Positions 30,374-37,006 of a stretch of 37,006 nt of DNA are shown piece by piece. Position 1 is the first letter of the stretch; each line of letters starts with the position of its first letter. The notes under the pieces are model-generated. The model had not been told where the DNA came from. It did no database searches and worked only from the letters and a program-made list of their open reading frames with translations. Origin of the DNA: an uncultured Blautia sp. (GTDB lineage Bacteria > Bacillota > Clostridia > Lachnospirales > Lachnospiraceae); the NCBI GenBank assembly GCA_934373235.1, contig CAKROW010000020.1, positions 1 to 37,006 on the forward strand. The letters are read 5' to 3'. Position numbers and translations under genes: made by a program.

Positions 30374-31189
30374 ATGTTAAACGCATTTCTTGTAGCACTT
30401 GCCGTATTTATCTGTGTCGGCGGTGCAGAGCTGATCGGATTTACCATGCTGAACCGTCCGATCGTCATCGGACCACTGGTAGGTCTGCTTCTTGGAGATC
30501 TTCATACAGGAGTTATCATCGGAGCTTCACTGGAAGCAGTATTTATGGGAGTTGTAAATATCGGTGGTGCTTCCGCAGCAGAACCGGGAATCGCCACAGC
30601 CGTAGGAACCGCTTTTGCCATCATGCTCGGCAAAGGTTCTGAGGTTGCCCTGACACTGGCACTTCCAATTGGTATCCTTGGTCTTCAGATCAAGACCGTT
30701 CTCTACATCTTTATTGTAGGTATGTTTGCAAAAACCTTCGACCGTCTGGCAGCAGAGGGCAGGGAAAAACAGATCATTGCTCTTCACTATGGACTGTGGG
30801 CTGTGAACTGGGCACTGTATTCACTGTTTGCGTTCTTTGGGATTCTGTTTGGTTCTGATGCAGTCAGCGCACTTCTGGATGCGATCCCGGATGTTGTTAT
30901 GAATGGCCTGACTGTCTGCGGCGGACTTCTTCCGGCAGTAGGTATGGCAATGCTGATGAAAATGCTCTGGGACAACAAGATCTGCATGTTCTACTTCCTG
31001 GGATTTGTCCTTGCAGCATACCTGGATCTTCCGCTGATCGCCCTTGCAGTGATCGGTGTGATCATCGCCATTTCCATTGGCATGAACGATTACAGAATGA
31101 ACCAGCTTGCAGCACAGAGAGTAGCTGTTTCCCCGGCAGGTGGCTCTGACGAATATCTTGATGAAGAAGAGGAGGAATTTTTCTCATGA
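30374..31189 (+). CDS. PTS mannose/sorbose family IIC component
   Basis: 271-residue integral membrane permease subunit with about seven hydrophobic helices. Diagnostic segments include GFTMLNRPIVIGPLVGLLLGDLHTGVIIGASLEAVFMG near the N-terminus and AAEPGIATAVGTAFAI, typical of EIIC-Man/Sor. Ribosome site GGGAGG precedes ATG 30374. The Glu-rich C-terminus (LDEEEEEFFS) is encoded by GAAGAAGAGGAGG, which serves as the ribosome site for the following IID gene; the two overlap by four bases (ATGA). With IID it forms the sugar-conducting complex. Confidence 0.94.
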   Translation: MLNAFLVALAVFICVGGAELIGFTMLNRPIVIGPLVGLLLGDLHTGVIIGASLEAVFMGVVNIGGASAAEPGIATAVGTAFAIMLGKGSEVALTLALPIGILGLQIKTVLYIFIVGMFAKTFDRLAAEGREKQIIALHYGLWAVNWALYSLFAFFGILFGSDAVSALLDAIPDVVMNGLTVCGGLLPAVGMAMLMKMLWDNKICMFYFLGFVLAAYLDLPLIALAVIGVIIAISIGMNDYRMNQLAAQRVAVSPAGGSDEYLDEEEEEFFS

Positions 31190-32016
31190 GTAATTTAACA
31201 AAATCCATTCCTGCAGATGAAAGAAAAATGCTGAGAAAAGCGTTCTGGCGTTCCTTCACTCTGTATGCGGCAGTAAGCCCGGCAAAACAGGGAGCTTCCG
31301 GTTTCTGTTATTCCCTGATGCCATTTATCAATAAATTTTATAAAAACGATGAGGAAGGCAAAAAAGCAGCCCTCACAAGAAGTATGTCTTATTTCAACAC
31401 AACTATTACATGTTCAACCTTTATTATGGGACTTGTTGCTTCCATGGAGAAGAAAAACAGCGAGCAGGATGATTTTGACGCAAGCTCTATCAACGCTGTC
31501 AAATCTTCCCTTATGGGTCCTCTGGCCGGTATCGGTGACTCCATCTTCTGGGGTGTTCTCCGTGTTATTGCTGCCGGTATCGCAGTAGGTCTTGGTGCAT
31601 CCGGAAATATTCTGGCACCGATCGTGTTCCTGCTTCTTTTCAATATTCCGTCTATCCTTGTGAAATATTACGGAACATTCCTGGGATATAAACTTGGATC
31701 TGAGTACATCCAGAAGGTTTATGCAAGCGGTCTTATGAACATCCTGACAAAAGCAGCCAGCATCGTCGGTCTTATCATGGTAGGCGGTATGACAGCCAGC
31801 ATGGTAACCTTTAATTCTACTTTTGAACTGACTATGAAGGGTGAATCTGTTCTGAACCTTCAGAACATGCTGGACCAGATCTTTGTCGGGATCGTTCCTC
31901 TTGGACTGACTCTTCTGTGCTACTATCTGCTGAAAAAGAAAAATATCAGCATCACAGTTCTGATCATAGGGGTTATCATCCTGAGCATCCTTCTCTCTCT
32001 TCTTGGAATTGCATAA
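31186..32016 (+). CDS. PTS mannose/sorbose family IID component
   Basis: 276 residues. The N-terminal soluble part (RKAFWRSFTLYAAVSPAKQGASGFCYSLMPFI) and the motif SSLMGPLAGIGDSIFWGVLRVIAAGIA are characteristic of EIID-Man. Several C-terminal helices end in a hydrophobic segment. It overlaps IIC by four bases and is translationally coupled. It should pair with IIC in the membrane. No obvious changes from the family are seen. Confidence 0.94.
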   Translation: MSNLTKSIPADERKMLRKAFWRSFTLYAAVSPAKQGASGFCYSLMPFINKFYKNDEEGKKAALTRSMSYFNTTITCSTFIMGLVASMEKKNSEQDDFDASSINAVKSSLMGPLAGIGDSIFWGVLRVIAAGIAVGLGASGNILAPIVFLLLFNIPSILVKYYGTFLGYKLGSEYIQKVYASGLMNILTKAASIVGLIMVGGMTASMVTFNSTFELTMKGESVLNLQNMLDQIFVGIVPLGLTLLCYYLLKKKNISITVLIIGVIILSILLSLLGIA

Positions 32017-32053
32017 GTCTTAAGGATAAGGAATAAAGATCAGAATTATGAAA

Positions 32054-32077
32054 AGGCGGATCCCGGGTGGTCCGCCT
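32054..32077 (+). other. Intercistronic hairpin between IID and the glucosidase
   Basis: AGGCGGA (32054-32060) pairs with TCCGCCT (32071-32077). The bases after it are A-rich rather than T-rich, so it likely shapes mRNA stability between operon segments rather than ending transcription. Confidence 0.5.
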
Positions 32078-32215
32078 ATAAAAAAACCTAAAAAAAGTAA
32101 TATCAAGACAACTATCTGCAAAAAGGGGTGTTGAAGACACCTGACCGGATATAAATAAGCGGCAAATACGGACTATAAATATCTGCTCAATGCAAAAATA
32201 AAGGAGACATAAAAA

Positions 32216-33895
32216 ATGAAAGATTGGTGGAAGAATTCCGTTGTATATCAGATTTATCCAAGAAGCTTTAAGGACTCCAATGGAGACGGCTTCGGTGATC
32301 TCCGGGGTATTATTGAAAAACTCCCCTACCTTCAGAACCTTGGGATCGATGTGATCTGGCTCAGTCCTGTTTTTGACTCCCCACAGGACGACAACGGTTA
32401 CGATATCAGTGATTACCGGAAGATCTACGCAGGTTTCGGAAGTAACGAGGACATGGATGAGCTGATCAGAAAAGCTCATGAGCATGGTATCAAGATCGTT
32501 CTGGATCTTGTAGTAAACCACACTTCCGATGAACACGCATGGTTTGTGGAAAGCCGGAAATCAAAAGATAATGATTACAGTGACTATTATATCTGGAAAG
32601 ATCCCAGGGCTGATGGAAGCGAACCAAACAACTGGGGTTCCAGCTTCTGTGGAAGTGCCTGGGAATACGATGAGGAGCGCGGCCAGTATTACCTTCATTT
32701 TTACAGCAAAAAGCAGCCGGATCTCAACTGGGAGAATGAAACTGTCCGTAAGGAGATCTATGATCTGATGAAGTTCTGGATGGATAAAGGTGCTGACGGA
32801 TGGCGCATGGATGTGATCGCATCTATCTCCAAGGATCAGTCCTTCCCGAATTACCCGAAGGTTGATGACCGTAAGTATTATACAGGAAAATATCACAGCA
32901 ACGGGCCGAGACTTCACGAGTTTATCCATGAAATGAACCGGGAAGTGCTTTCAAAATATGACTGCATGACTGTAGGTGAGGCGCCGGGCTCCACGCCGGA
33001 GGTTGCAAGATTGTTTACAGATCCGACACGGGAAGAGCTGAATATGATCTTTACATTTGAGCATATGAACATCGACCGTATCCCGGGCTCCGTAAACCGT
33101 AAGTGGGCGCTGAAACCTTTTGACCTCCGTGAACTGAAGGATGTTATGACCCAGTGGCAGAACAAGCTTTACAATAAGGGATGGAATGCTCTGTATTTTG
33201 AGAATCATGATCAGCCTCGTGTGATCTCCAGATGGGGAAATGATACTACTTACCGTGAGGAATGTGCAAAGGCTTATGCAACAGTTCTCCATGGTATGCA
33301 GGGAACTCCCTATGTATATCAGGGCGAGGAGATCGGTATGACAAATGTACAGTTCCCCCTTGATGAGTATGAGGATATCGAGGTACGGAACGCATATCAG
33401 GATCTGGTGGTTAAGAACAAAACTATATCTGAGGATGATTTTCGCAGGGCTGTATGGAACAAAAGCCGTGATAATGCCAGGGTTCCGATGCAGTGGGACG
33501 ACAGCGAGAACGCAGGATTTACAACCGGTAAGCCATGGTTCCGTATTTCCGACCGCTATCAGGAGATCAATGTAAAAAAAGCTCTGGAAAAAAATGATTC
33601 CGTGTTTTATTATTATAAAGATCTGATCCGCCTGCGTCATGAGGAGAAGCTTCTCACAGAGGGTGATTATAAACTTCTTCTTCCGGAGGATGAGAAGATT
33701 TTTGCGTATCTCCGAACTTCTGACACAGAACAGTGGATCGTTGTGGCAAACCTTTCTGAAGATACAGTAAGCACAGAGAGGCTTGCGGAATATATGTCCG
33801 ATAAAACGGATGTCAAGATTGCCAACTATAAAGACCGGACAGGAATCAAAGAAGATTTAAGGCCATATGAAGCCTTTATGATGCGTATCCGTTGA
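32216..33895 (+). CDS. GH13 alpha-glucosidase, probable oligo-1,6-glucosidase
   Basis: 559-residue cytoplasmic glycoside hydrolase. The barrel starts WWKNSVVYQIYPRSFKDSNGDGFGDLRGI. Catalytic residues are nucleophile Asp199 (GWRMDVI), acid/base Glu255 (VGEAPG) and transition-state Asp332 (ENHDQPR). The residue after the nucleophile is Val; in GH13 subfamily 31, Val there goes with alpha-1,6 specificity (isomaltose, panose), while Thr or Ala goes with alpha-1,4. So I favour oligo-1,6-glucosidase, although trehalose-6-phosphate hydrolases also carry DVI. Ribosome site AAAGGAG, 199 bases after the IID gene. It likely breaks the oligosaccharide or phosphorylated product delivered by the PTS. Confidence 0.92.
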   Translation: MKDWWKNSVVYQIYPRSFKDSNGDGFGDLRGIIEKLPYLQNLGIDVIWLSPVFDSPQDDNGYDISDYRKIYAGFGSNEDMDELIRKAHEHGIKIVLDLVVNHTSDEHAWFVESRKSKDNDYSDYYIWKDPRADGSEPNNWGSSFCGSAWEYDEERGQYYLHFYSKKQPDLNWENETVRKEIYDLMKFWMDKGADGWRMDVIASISKDQSFPNYPKVDDRKYYTGKYHSNGPRLHEFIHEMNREVLSKYDCMTVGEAPGSTPEVARLFTDPTREELNMIFTFEHMNIDRIPGSVNRKWALKPFDLRELKDVMTQWQNKLYNKGWNALYFENHDQPRVISRWGNDTTYREECAKAYATVLHGMQGTPYVYQGEEIGMTNVQFPLDEYEDIEVRNAYQDLVVKNKTISEDDFRRAVWNKSRDNARVPMQWDDSENAGFTTGKPWFRISDRYQEINVKKALEKNDSVFYYYKDLIRLRHEEKLLTEGDYKLLLPEDEKIFAYLRTSDTEQWIVVANLSEDTVSTERLAEYMSDKTDVKIANYKDRTGIKEDLRPYEAFMMRIR

Positions 33896-34138
33896 TCTTC
33901 CTGTCAGCCCGGTATGGGAGCCTGTTTGAATACAGCTAAGCAGCCTCGCGCTTCAGGTGTGCAGAGCGGAATGGGAATGCCCGCCTTACAGGTCATTCCG
34001 GCGAAAAGCCTTTTTCAAACATGCTCCAGGGTCTGGTCTTAAACAGCAGATATCAGTACAGGGAATATGCGTATCTTTACTGCGGGGATTTTTCCGGAGC
34101 AGTGCAGATGCGCTTTTTGCCGGTAAAAAGGAGGACTC
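33896..34138 (+). other. 243-base intergenic stretch, no convincing gene
   Basis: Contains an inverted repeat CGGAATG/CATTCCG (about 33968-34000) and a short GGC-GAAAA-GCC-TTTTT hairpin that could be a weak terminator. Short frames here have no ribosome site or codon pattern of a gene. The final bases hold the AAAGGAGG ribosome site of the phosphatase. Confidence 0.4.
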
Positions 34139-34978
34139 ATGGAGAAATATATCATTGCAGTGGATATGGACGGAACCTTGCTGAACAGCGCAAACAGGAT
34201 CTCAGAGAGAACCAGAGAGGTTCTTCAGTGGCTTATTGATGAGGGACATTACGTGGTTCCTGCAACAGGAAGAACAAGGATCCTGATCCCGGAGGAATTT
34301 TCTGTTCTTCAGGGAGTGAAATGCGGAATTACGGAAAATGGCGCTGTTGTATGGGATTATGATAAGAACGAAATGATCTGGCGCAAGCCTATGCCGGAGG
34401 GAATCGTAAGTGATATCTTTAAGGATGTGCAGGAGTCCGGGATCAGTGGCTGGATCGGGGAAGCCTACACGAAAGGTATTGCCTACGCAGATGCGGCAGA
34501 CAGGGAGTTTGTTATTGCCAAAGCTGATAAACTGGAAAAAACTTTTGTGGATTATTTCCTGGACAGACATGAATTTGTAGAAAATCTTGCAGGCAGAAAA
34601 GATATCCTGGACTGTTCCGAGAAGGTGAATATTTATTTTGACAATCTGGATAACAGCAGAGATCTTCGTGAAAAATGGAAAGATATGGAAGATGTGGCAG
34701 TGACAACTTCCATCAGCGGAAATGCGGAATTTAATGCTGCAGGTGTGGATAAGGGTGTTGGCCTTGCCATGCTGCGCAGCCGTCTGGGCATTGACCGTGC
34801 CCATGTGATCGCTTTCGGAGATAACGAAAATGACCTGGAGATGCTGGAGGCCGCCGGCATCGGCGTTGCCATGGGAAATGCAAAACAATATGTAAAAGAT
34901 GTTGCCAATGAAGTAACCGGGGACAATGACCATGACGGTGTAGCAGAATTCCTGGAAAAGTATTTTGAACGCATGTAG
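34139..34978 (+). CDS. Cof-type HAD-IIB phosphatase
   Basis: 279 residues. The HAD signature DMDGTLL (nucleophile Asp9, acid Asp11) is at the N-terminus, a PATGRT motif II follows, and the C-terminal GVDKGVGLAMLRSRLG and IAFGDNENDLEML form motifs III and IV; the cap between them is type IIB. These cytoplasmic enzymes dephosphorylate sugar phosphates and related small metabolites. A role in relieving sugar-phosphate stress from the PTS is plausible from position, but 243 bases separate it from the glucosidase. Ribosome site AAAGGAGG immediately precedes ATG 34139. Confidence 0.93.
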   Translation: MEKYIIAVDMDGTLLNSANRISERTREVLQWLIDEGHYVVPATGRTRILIPEEFSVLQGVKCGITENGAVVWDYDKNEMIWRKPMPEGIVSDIFKDVQESGISGWIGEAYTKGIAYADAADREFVIAKADKLEKTFVDYFLDRHEFVENLAGRKDILDCSEKVNIYFDNLDNSRDLREKWKDMEDVAVTTSISGNAEFNAAGVDKGVGLAMLRSRLGIDRAHVIAFGDNENDLEMLEAAGIGVAMGNAKQYVKDVANEVTGDNDHDGVAEFLEKYFERM

Positions 34979-35125
34979 CAAAGGGAGCATTACCTGATTC
35001 TGTGAGATAATGAAATTATTTTATTTCCATTTTGAGATAATATGATGTATGATAAACAAAGTGGATAAGGCTGTTTTTTGTGGACAGCGTAAATTTTTTT
35101 GAGGGAATCAGGAGGACATTTTTTC

Positions 35126-35983
35126 ATGAAAGAATTAATACCGAGGAGAGTGCTGGAATATGTAGTCATCACATTTGCAGTGATTCTGATGGATGTGGGT
35201 ATCTATGTGTTTAAATTTCCCAACAACTTTTCTTTTGGAGGAGTTTCGGGTATGGCGGTAGTATTTGCACATTTTATTCCCCTTACTTCTTCGCAGATCA
35301 ACCTGGTGATCAATCTGATCCTGCTGGTGATCGGATTTATGATCCTGGGCAAAGATTTTGGGATAAAAACCGGTTATGTTACTGTTTTTTCATCTTTACT
35401 GCTGAATGTATTTGAGAAGCTTTTCCCAATGTCAGGATCCCTGACAGGGAATATCACTCTGGAACTCTGTTTTGCAATTATCCTTCCGGCGCTGGCAGCA
35501 GCAATTCTGTTTTTTGAGAATGCGTCAGGAGGCGGTACGGATATTGTTGCAATGATCATCAGGAAATATTCAACCATGAATATTTCCGGAGCTCTTTTTA
35601 TAGTGGACTGTCTGATTGTAATTGTATCTTTTATGGTATTTGACCTGACTACAGGTCTGTGTTCTGTGCTGGGTCTTATGGCAAAGACACTGCTGATCGA
35701 CAAGTCTATTGAAAGAATGAAGCTGAACAAGTATTTTACCATTATTTCCGAGAAGCCGGAGGAGATCTGCGATTATATCATGAATGAGCTGAACCGCAGT
35801 GCCACTGTTTATCACGGAGAAGGTGTTTATACCCACAGGGATAAGAAGATCATCCTGACAGTGGTTGATGTGAAACAGGCTGTGTTTCTGCAGCGCTTTA
35901 TTGAAGAAGTCGACCCAAAAGCTTTCCTGATGGTAACAAAGAGCAGCGAGGTTGTTGGTAAGGGATTTATGAACTATATCTGA
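35126..35983 (+). CDS. YitT-family membrane protein (DUF161 plus DUF2179)
   Basis: 285 residues from ATG 35126, chosen because AGGAGG sits at 35111-35116; an in-frame TTG at 35099 is upstream of this site. The first about 200 residues form five or so helices with the YitT patterns VGIYVFKFPNNFSFGGVSGMAVV and ASGGGTDIVAMIIRKYS; the last about 80 residues are the DUF2179 soluble domain (NRSATVYHGEGVYTHRDKKIILTVV, FLMVTKSSEVVGKGF). The family is widespread in Firmicutes, and its transport substrate is not established. Monocistronic with a terminator. Confidence 0.92.
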   Translation: MKELIPRRVLEYVVITFAVILMDVGIYVFKFPNNFSFGGVSGMAVVFAHFIPLTSSQINLVINLILLVIGFMILGKDFGIKTGYVTVFSSLLLNVFEKLFPMSGSLTGNITLELCFAIILPALAAAILFFENASGGGTDIVAMIIRKYSTMNISGALFIVDCLIVIVSFMVFDLTTGLCSVLGLMAKTLLIDKSIERMKLNKYFTIISEKPEEICDYIMNELNRSATVYHGEGVYTHRDKKIILTVVDVKQAVFLQRFIEEVDPKAFLMVTKSSEVVGKGFMNYI

Positions 35984-36007
35984 GATTCCCCGGATTGCCC
36001 GGATGGA

Positions 36008-36047
36008 GCATTCTGCATGCCGTAAGTGGCGTGCGGGGTGCTTTTTT
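36008..36047 (+). terminator. Terminator after the YitT-family gene
   Basis: A 14-pair stem with several G-U pairs (36008-36021 with 36028-36041), loop GTAAGT, then T6. Confidence 0.85.
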
Positions 36048-36077
36048 ATGTTGCTGAAGCGACCCGCCGCAGGCGGA

Positions 36078-36097
36078 GAATCCTGCTTGCAGGATTC
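36078..36097 (+). terminator. Second hairpin downstream of yitT
   Basis: GAATCCTG-CTTG-CAGGATTC, a perfect 8-bp stem followed by TTTCTT. Just before it CCGCC-GCA-GGCGG forms another small hairpin. Either a back-up terminator or part of a dispersed palindromic element. Confidence 0.5.
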
Positions 36098-36121
36098 TTT
36101 CTTGATGAATAAAGTGGATAA

Positions 36122-36160
36122 AAACACGTGTTTGACAAGTAAAATCAATGGAGATATAAT
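36122..36160 (+). promoter_or_regulatory. Perfect consensus promoter with overlapping palindrome
   Basis: TTGACA (36132-36137), 17-base spacer and TATAAT (36155-36160) match the housekeeping consensus at all 12 positions. AAACACGTGTTT (36122-36133) is a perfect 12-bp palindrome that overlaps the first two bases of the -35, a good repressor or activator site. Confidence 0.85.
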
Positions 36161-36197
36161 GAATTTACATTGAATATTCTATAAGGAGGAACAGGTT

Positions 36198-36881
36198 ATG
36201 AGGAAGTACATGAAAAGGTTAATGGTACTGGCTGCAGTGCTGGTGATGGCAGTTTCAGCAGTACCGGTTTCGGCAGAGAATATTACCTATGGTAAGGCAT
36301 ATGTTTATCTGCAGAAACAGGTGAAAAACAAGGCTGACAGGATTGATATAGGAATGTATCATCCGAAGAAAGACACTTTTACTTATAATAAGTCAATGGC
36401 AACTGTTAAGGCCTATGCTTCAAGTTCCTGGGGAGGATATAAGTATTATGCCTTTTATCCAAAAAAAGCCGGCAAAACTACCCTTACAATTAAATGTAAA
36501 AGTGAAGCGACTTTTATAAAGGGAACTTTAAAATATCCATTCGTGATCTTAAACTATACAAATCCGGTTGCTGCTGTCAGATTAGGCGGTTCCCTGGTTC
36601 CTGGAAGTAAATTTAACAACACAGACAGGATTACAGTAAATTACAGTAAATTTTCCAAAAAAACAAATACGTTCAAATTTGTTCCCAAAAAAGGCTGGAC
36701 AGTCTGGTCAGTAGAAGCAGTAAACAAAGCCGGAAAGACAGTAGATGATGTTTATATAAGATTCAGCAAAAACAAAAAGTCATTTAAAGCAAAAGGCGGA
36801 AAGGGAAATTATACATTAAGAATACGGCTTCAGAATAACAAAACCATGGCTTATGAATCTGTGGAAATTGCGTTTAAATAA
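36198..36881 (+). CDS. Basic secreted protein of unknown function
   Basis: 227 residues with ribosome site AAGGAGG and a classical signal peptide (MRKYMKRLMVLAAVLVMAVS, cleavage probably after PVSA). The mature part of about 200 residues is unusually Lys-rich and Cys is nearly absent, with many alternating aromatic/Lys/Thr positions (YYAFYPKKAGKTTLTIKCK) that suggest beta-sandwich structure; one or two Ig-like folds are possible. There is no LPxTG, lipobox or known wall-binding repeat, so it may be released or stick to the anionic wall by charge (inference). The DNA is richer in A+T than most neighbours. Expression is probably high given the perfect promoter. Confidence 0.8.
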   Translation: MRKYMKRLMVLAAVLVMAVSAVPVSAENITYGKAYVYLQKQVKNKADRIDIGMYHPKKDTFTYNKSMATVKAYASSSWGGYKYYAFYPKKAGKTTLTIKCKSEATFIKGTLKYPFVILNYTNPVAAVRLGGSLVPGSKFNNTDRITVNYSKFSKKTNTFKFVPKKGWTVWSVEAVNKAGKTVDDVYIRFSKNKKSFKAKGGKGNYTLRIRLQNNKTMAYESVEIAFK

Positions 36882-36916
36882 TTAGAGTTTTTTTCAAATA
36901 CTTTCTGTTTTTCTTA

Positions 36917-36947
36917 GGATTGCCTCCCAGAGGAGGCAGTCCTTTTT
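36917..36947 (+). terminator. Terminator after the secreted protein gene
   Basis: GGATTGCCTCC (36917-36927) pairs with GGAGGCAGTCC (36932-36942, one G-U), loop of four bases, then T5. Confidence 0.9.
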
Positions 36948-36970
36948 GATTTTAACCAAATCAAGTAAGT

Positions 36971-37006
36971 CCCCTGCTTCAATTGCGAAAAGCAATAAGC
37001 AGTGGG
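36971..37006. repeat. Inverted repeat at the window edge
   Basis: CCC and CTGCTT (36971-36979) pair with AAGCAG and GGG (36997-37006, one bulge), with inner stem ATTGC/GCAAT and a GAAAA loop. Could belong to a convergent gene beyond the window. Confidence 0.4.

Larger units (their letters stand above)
35051..36121 (+). repeat. Repeated 18-bp motif GATRAAYAAAGTGGATAA upstream of two genes
   Basis: Copies at 35051-35068 (before yitT) and 36104-36121 (before the secreted protein gene) match at 16 of 18 bases, with an identical 11-bp core AAAGTGGATAA. The span given covers both copies. Confidence 0.5.

Noticed and set aside
33957..34239. Short overlapping frames between the glucosidase and phosphatase genes
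   Set aside because: No ribosome sites, overlap with the well-supported phosphatase start, and no recognisable protein pattern.
35073..35100. Short GCTGT/ACAGC hairpin followed by T7 before yitT, as a terminator or attenuator
   Set aside because: Only five base pairs with a long loop; too weak to call.

Overview
The window looks like chromosomal DNA of a spore-forming anaerobic Firmicute, most likely a member of Lachnospiraceae (Clostridia). The basis is the combination of a pyruvate formate-lyase activase, a SipL-type spore morphogenesis protein, GerA-type germination receptor genes, the MEP-pathway kinase IspE, strong AGGAGG-type ribosome binding sites, and many Ser/Asp-rich envelope proteins. 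I cannot fix the genus. There are no rRNA or tRNA genes, no insertion sequences, no phage genes and no CRISPR array; it reads as ordinary chromosome with several accessory envelope genes.

Region 1 (1-3.7 kb): the 3' part of pflA with its terminator, then a three-module c-di-GMP enzyme (GGDEF, receiver, HD-GYP), facing a 1-acylglycerol-3-phosphate acyltransferase across a shared bidirectional terminator.

Region 2 (3.7-12.5 kb): a block of co-directional sporulation and housekeeping genes: a PrcB-like lipoprotein, sipL, ispE, a GntR/FCD regulator, gerA, a single reading frame that joins a GerB permease to a truncated GerC lipoprotein, a small one-helix membrane protein, glutamate racemase and a DUF1934 protein. 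The GerB-GerC fusion is the most unusual gene in the window.

Region 3 (12.5-24.7 kb): an envelope region. It has an orphan type IV pilin-like protein, a one-helix membrane protein, two tandem NodB-type deacetylase paralogues (one membrane anchored, one secreted), an exported trigger-factor-like FKBP lipoprotein, a third NodB deacetylase with cell-wall-binding repeats, an orphan glycogen branching enzyme, and a CapA-type metallophosphatase on the opposite strand. The third deacetylase and CapA both end in long Ser/Asp/Tyr low-complexity tails built from in-frame tandem repeats. I infer a surface-polymer modification module.

Region 4 (24.7-29.2 kb): a small Nif11-like protein divergent from capA, a DUF885 lipoprotein peptidase, and a trxB-lacI pair preceded by a compact two-hairpin leader whose loops are complementary.

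Region 5 (29.2-37 kb): a mannose-family PTS (IIAB, IIC, IID) with an alpha-glucosidase of likely alpha-1,6 specificity and a Cof-type phosphatase. Its promoter lies between two nearly identical 16-bp palindromes, presumably operators of the LacI protein encoded just upstream. The window closes with a YitT-family membrane protein and a basic secreted protein driven by a perfect consensus promoter.
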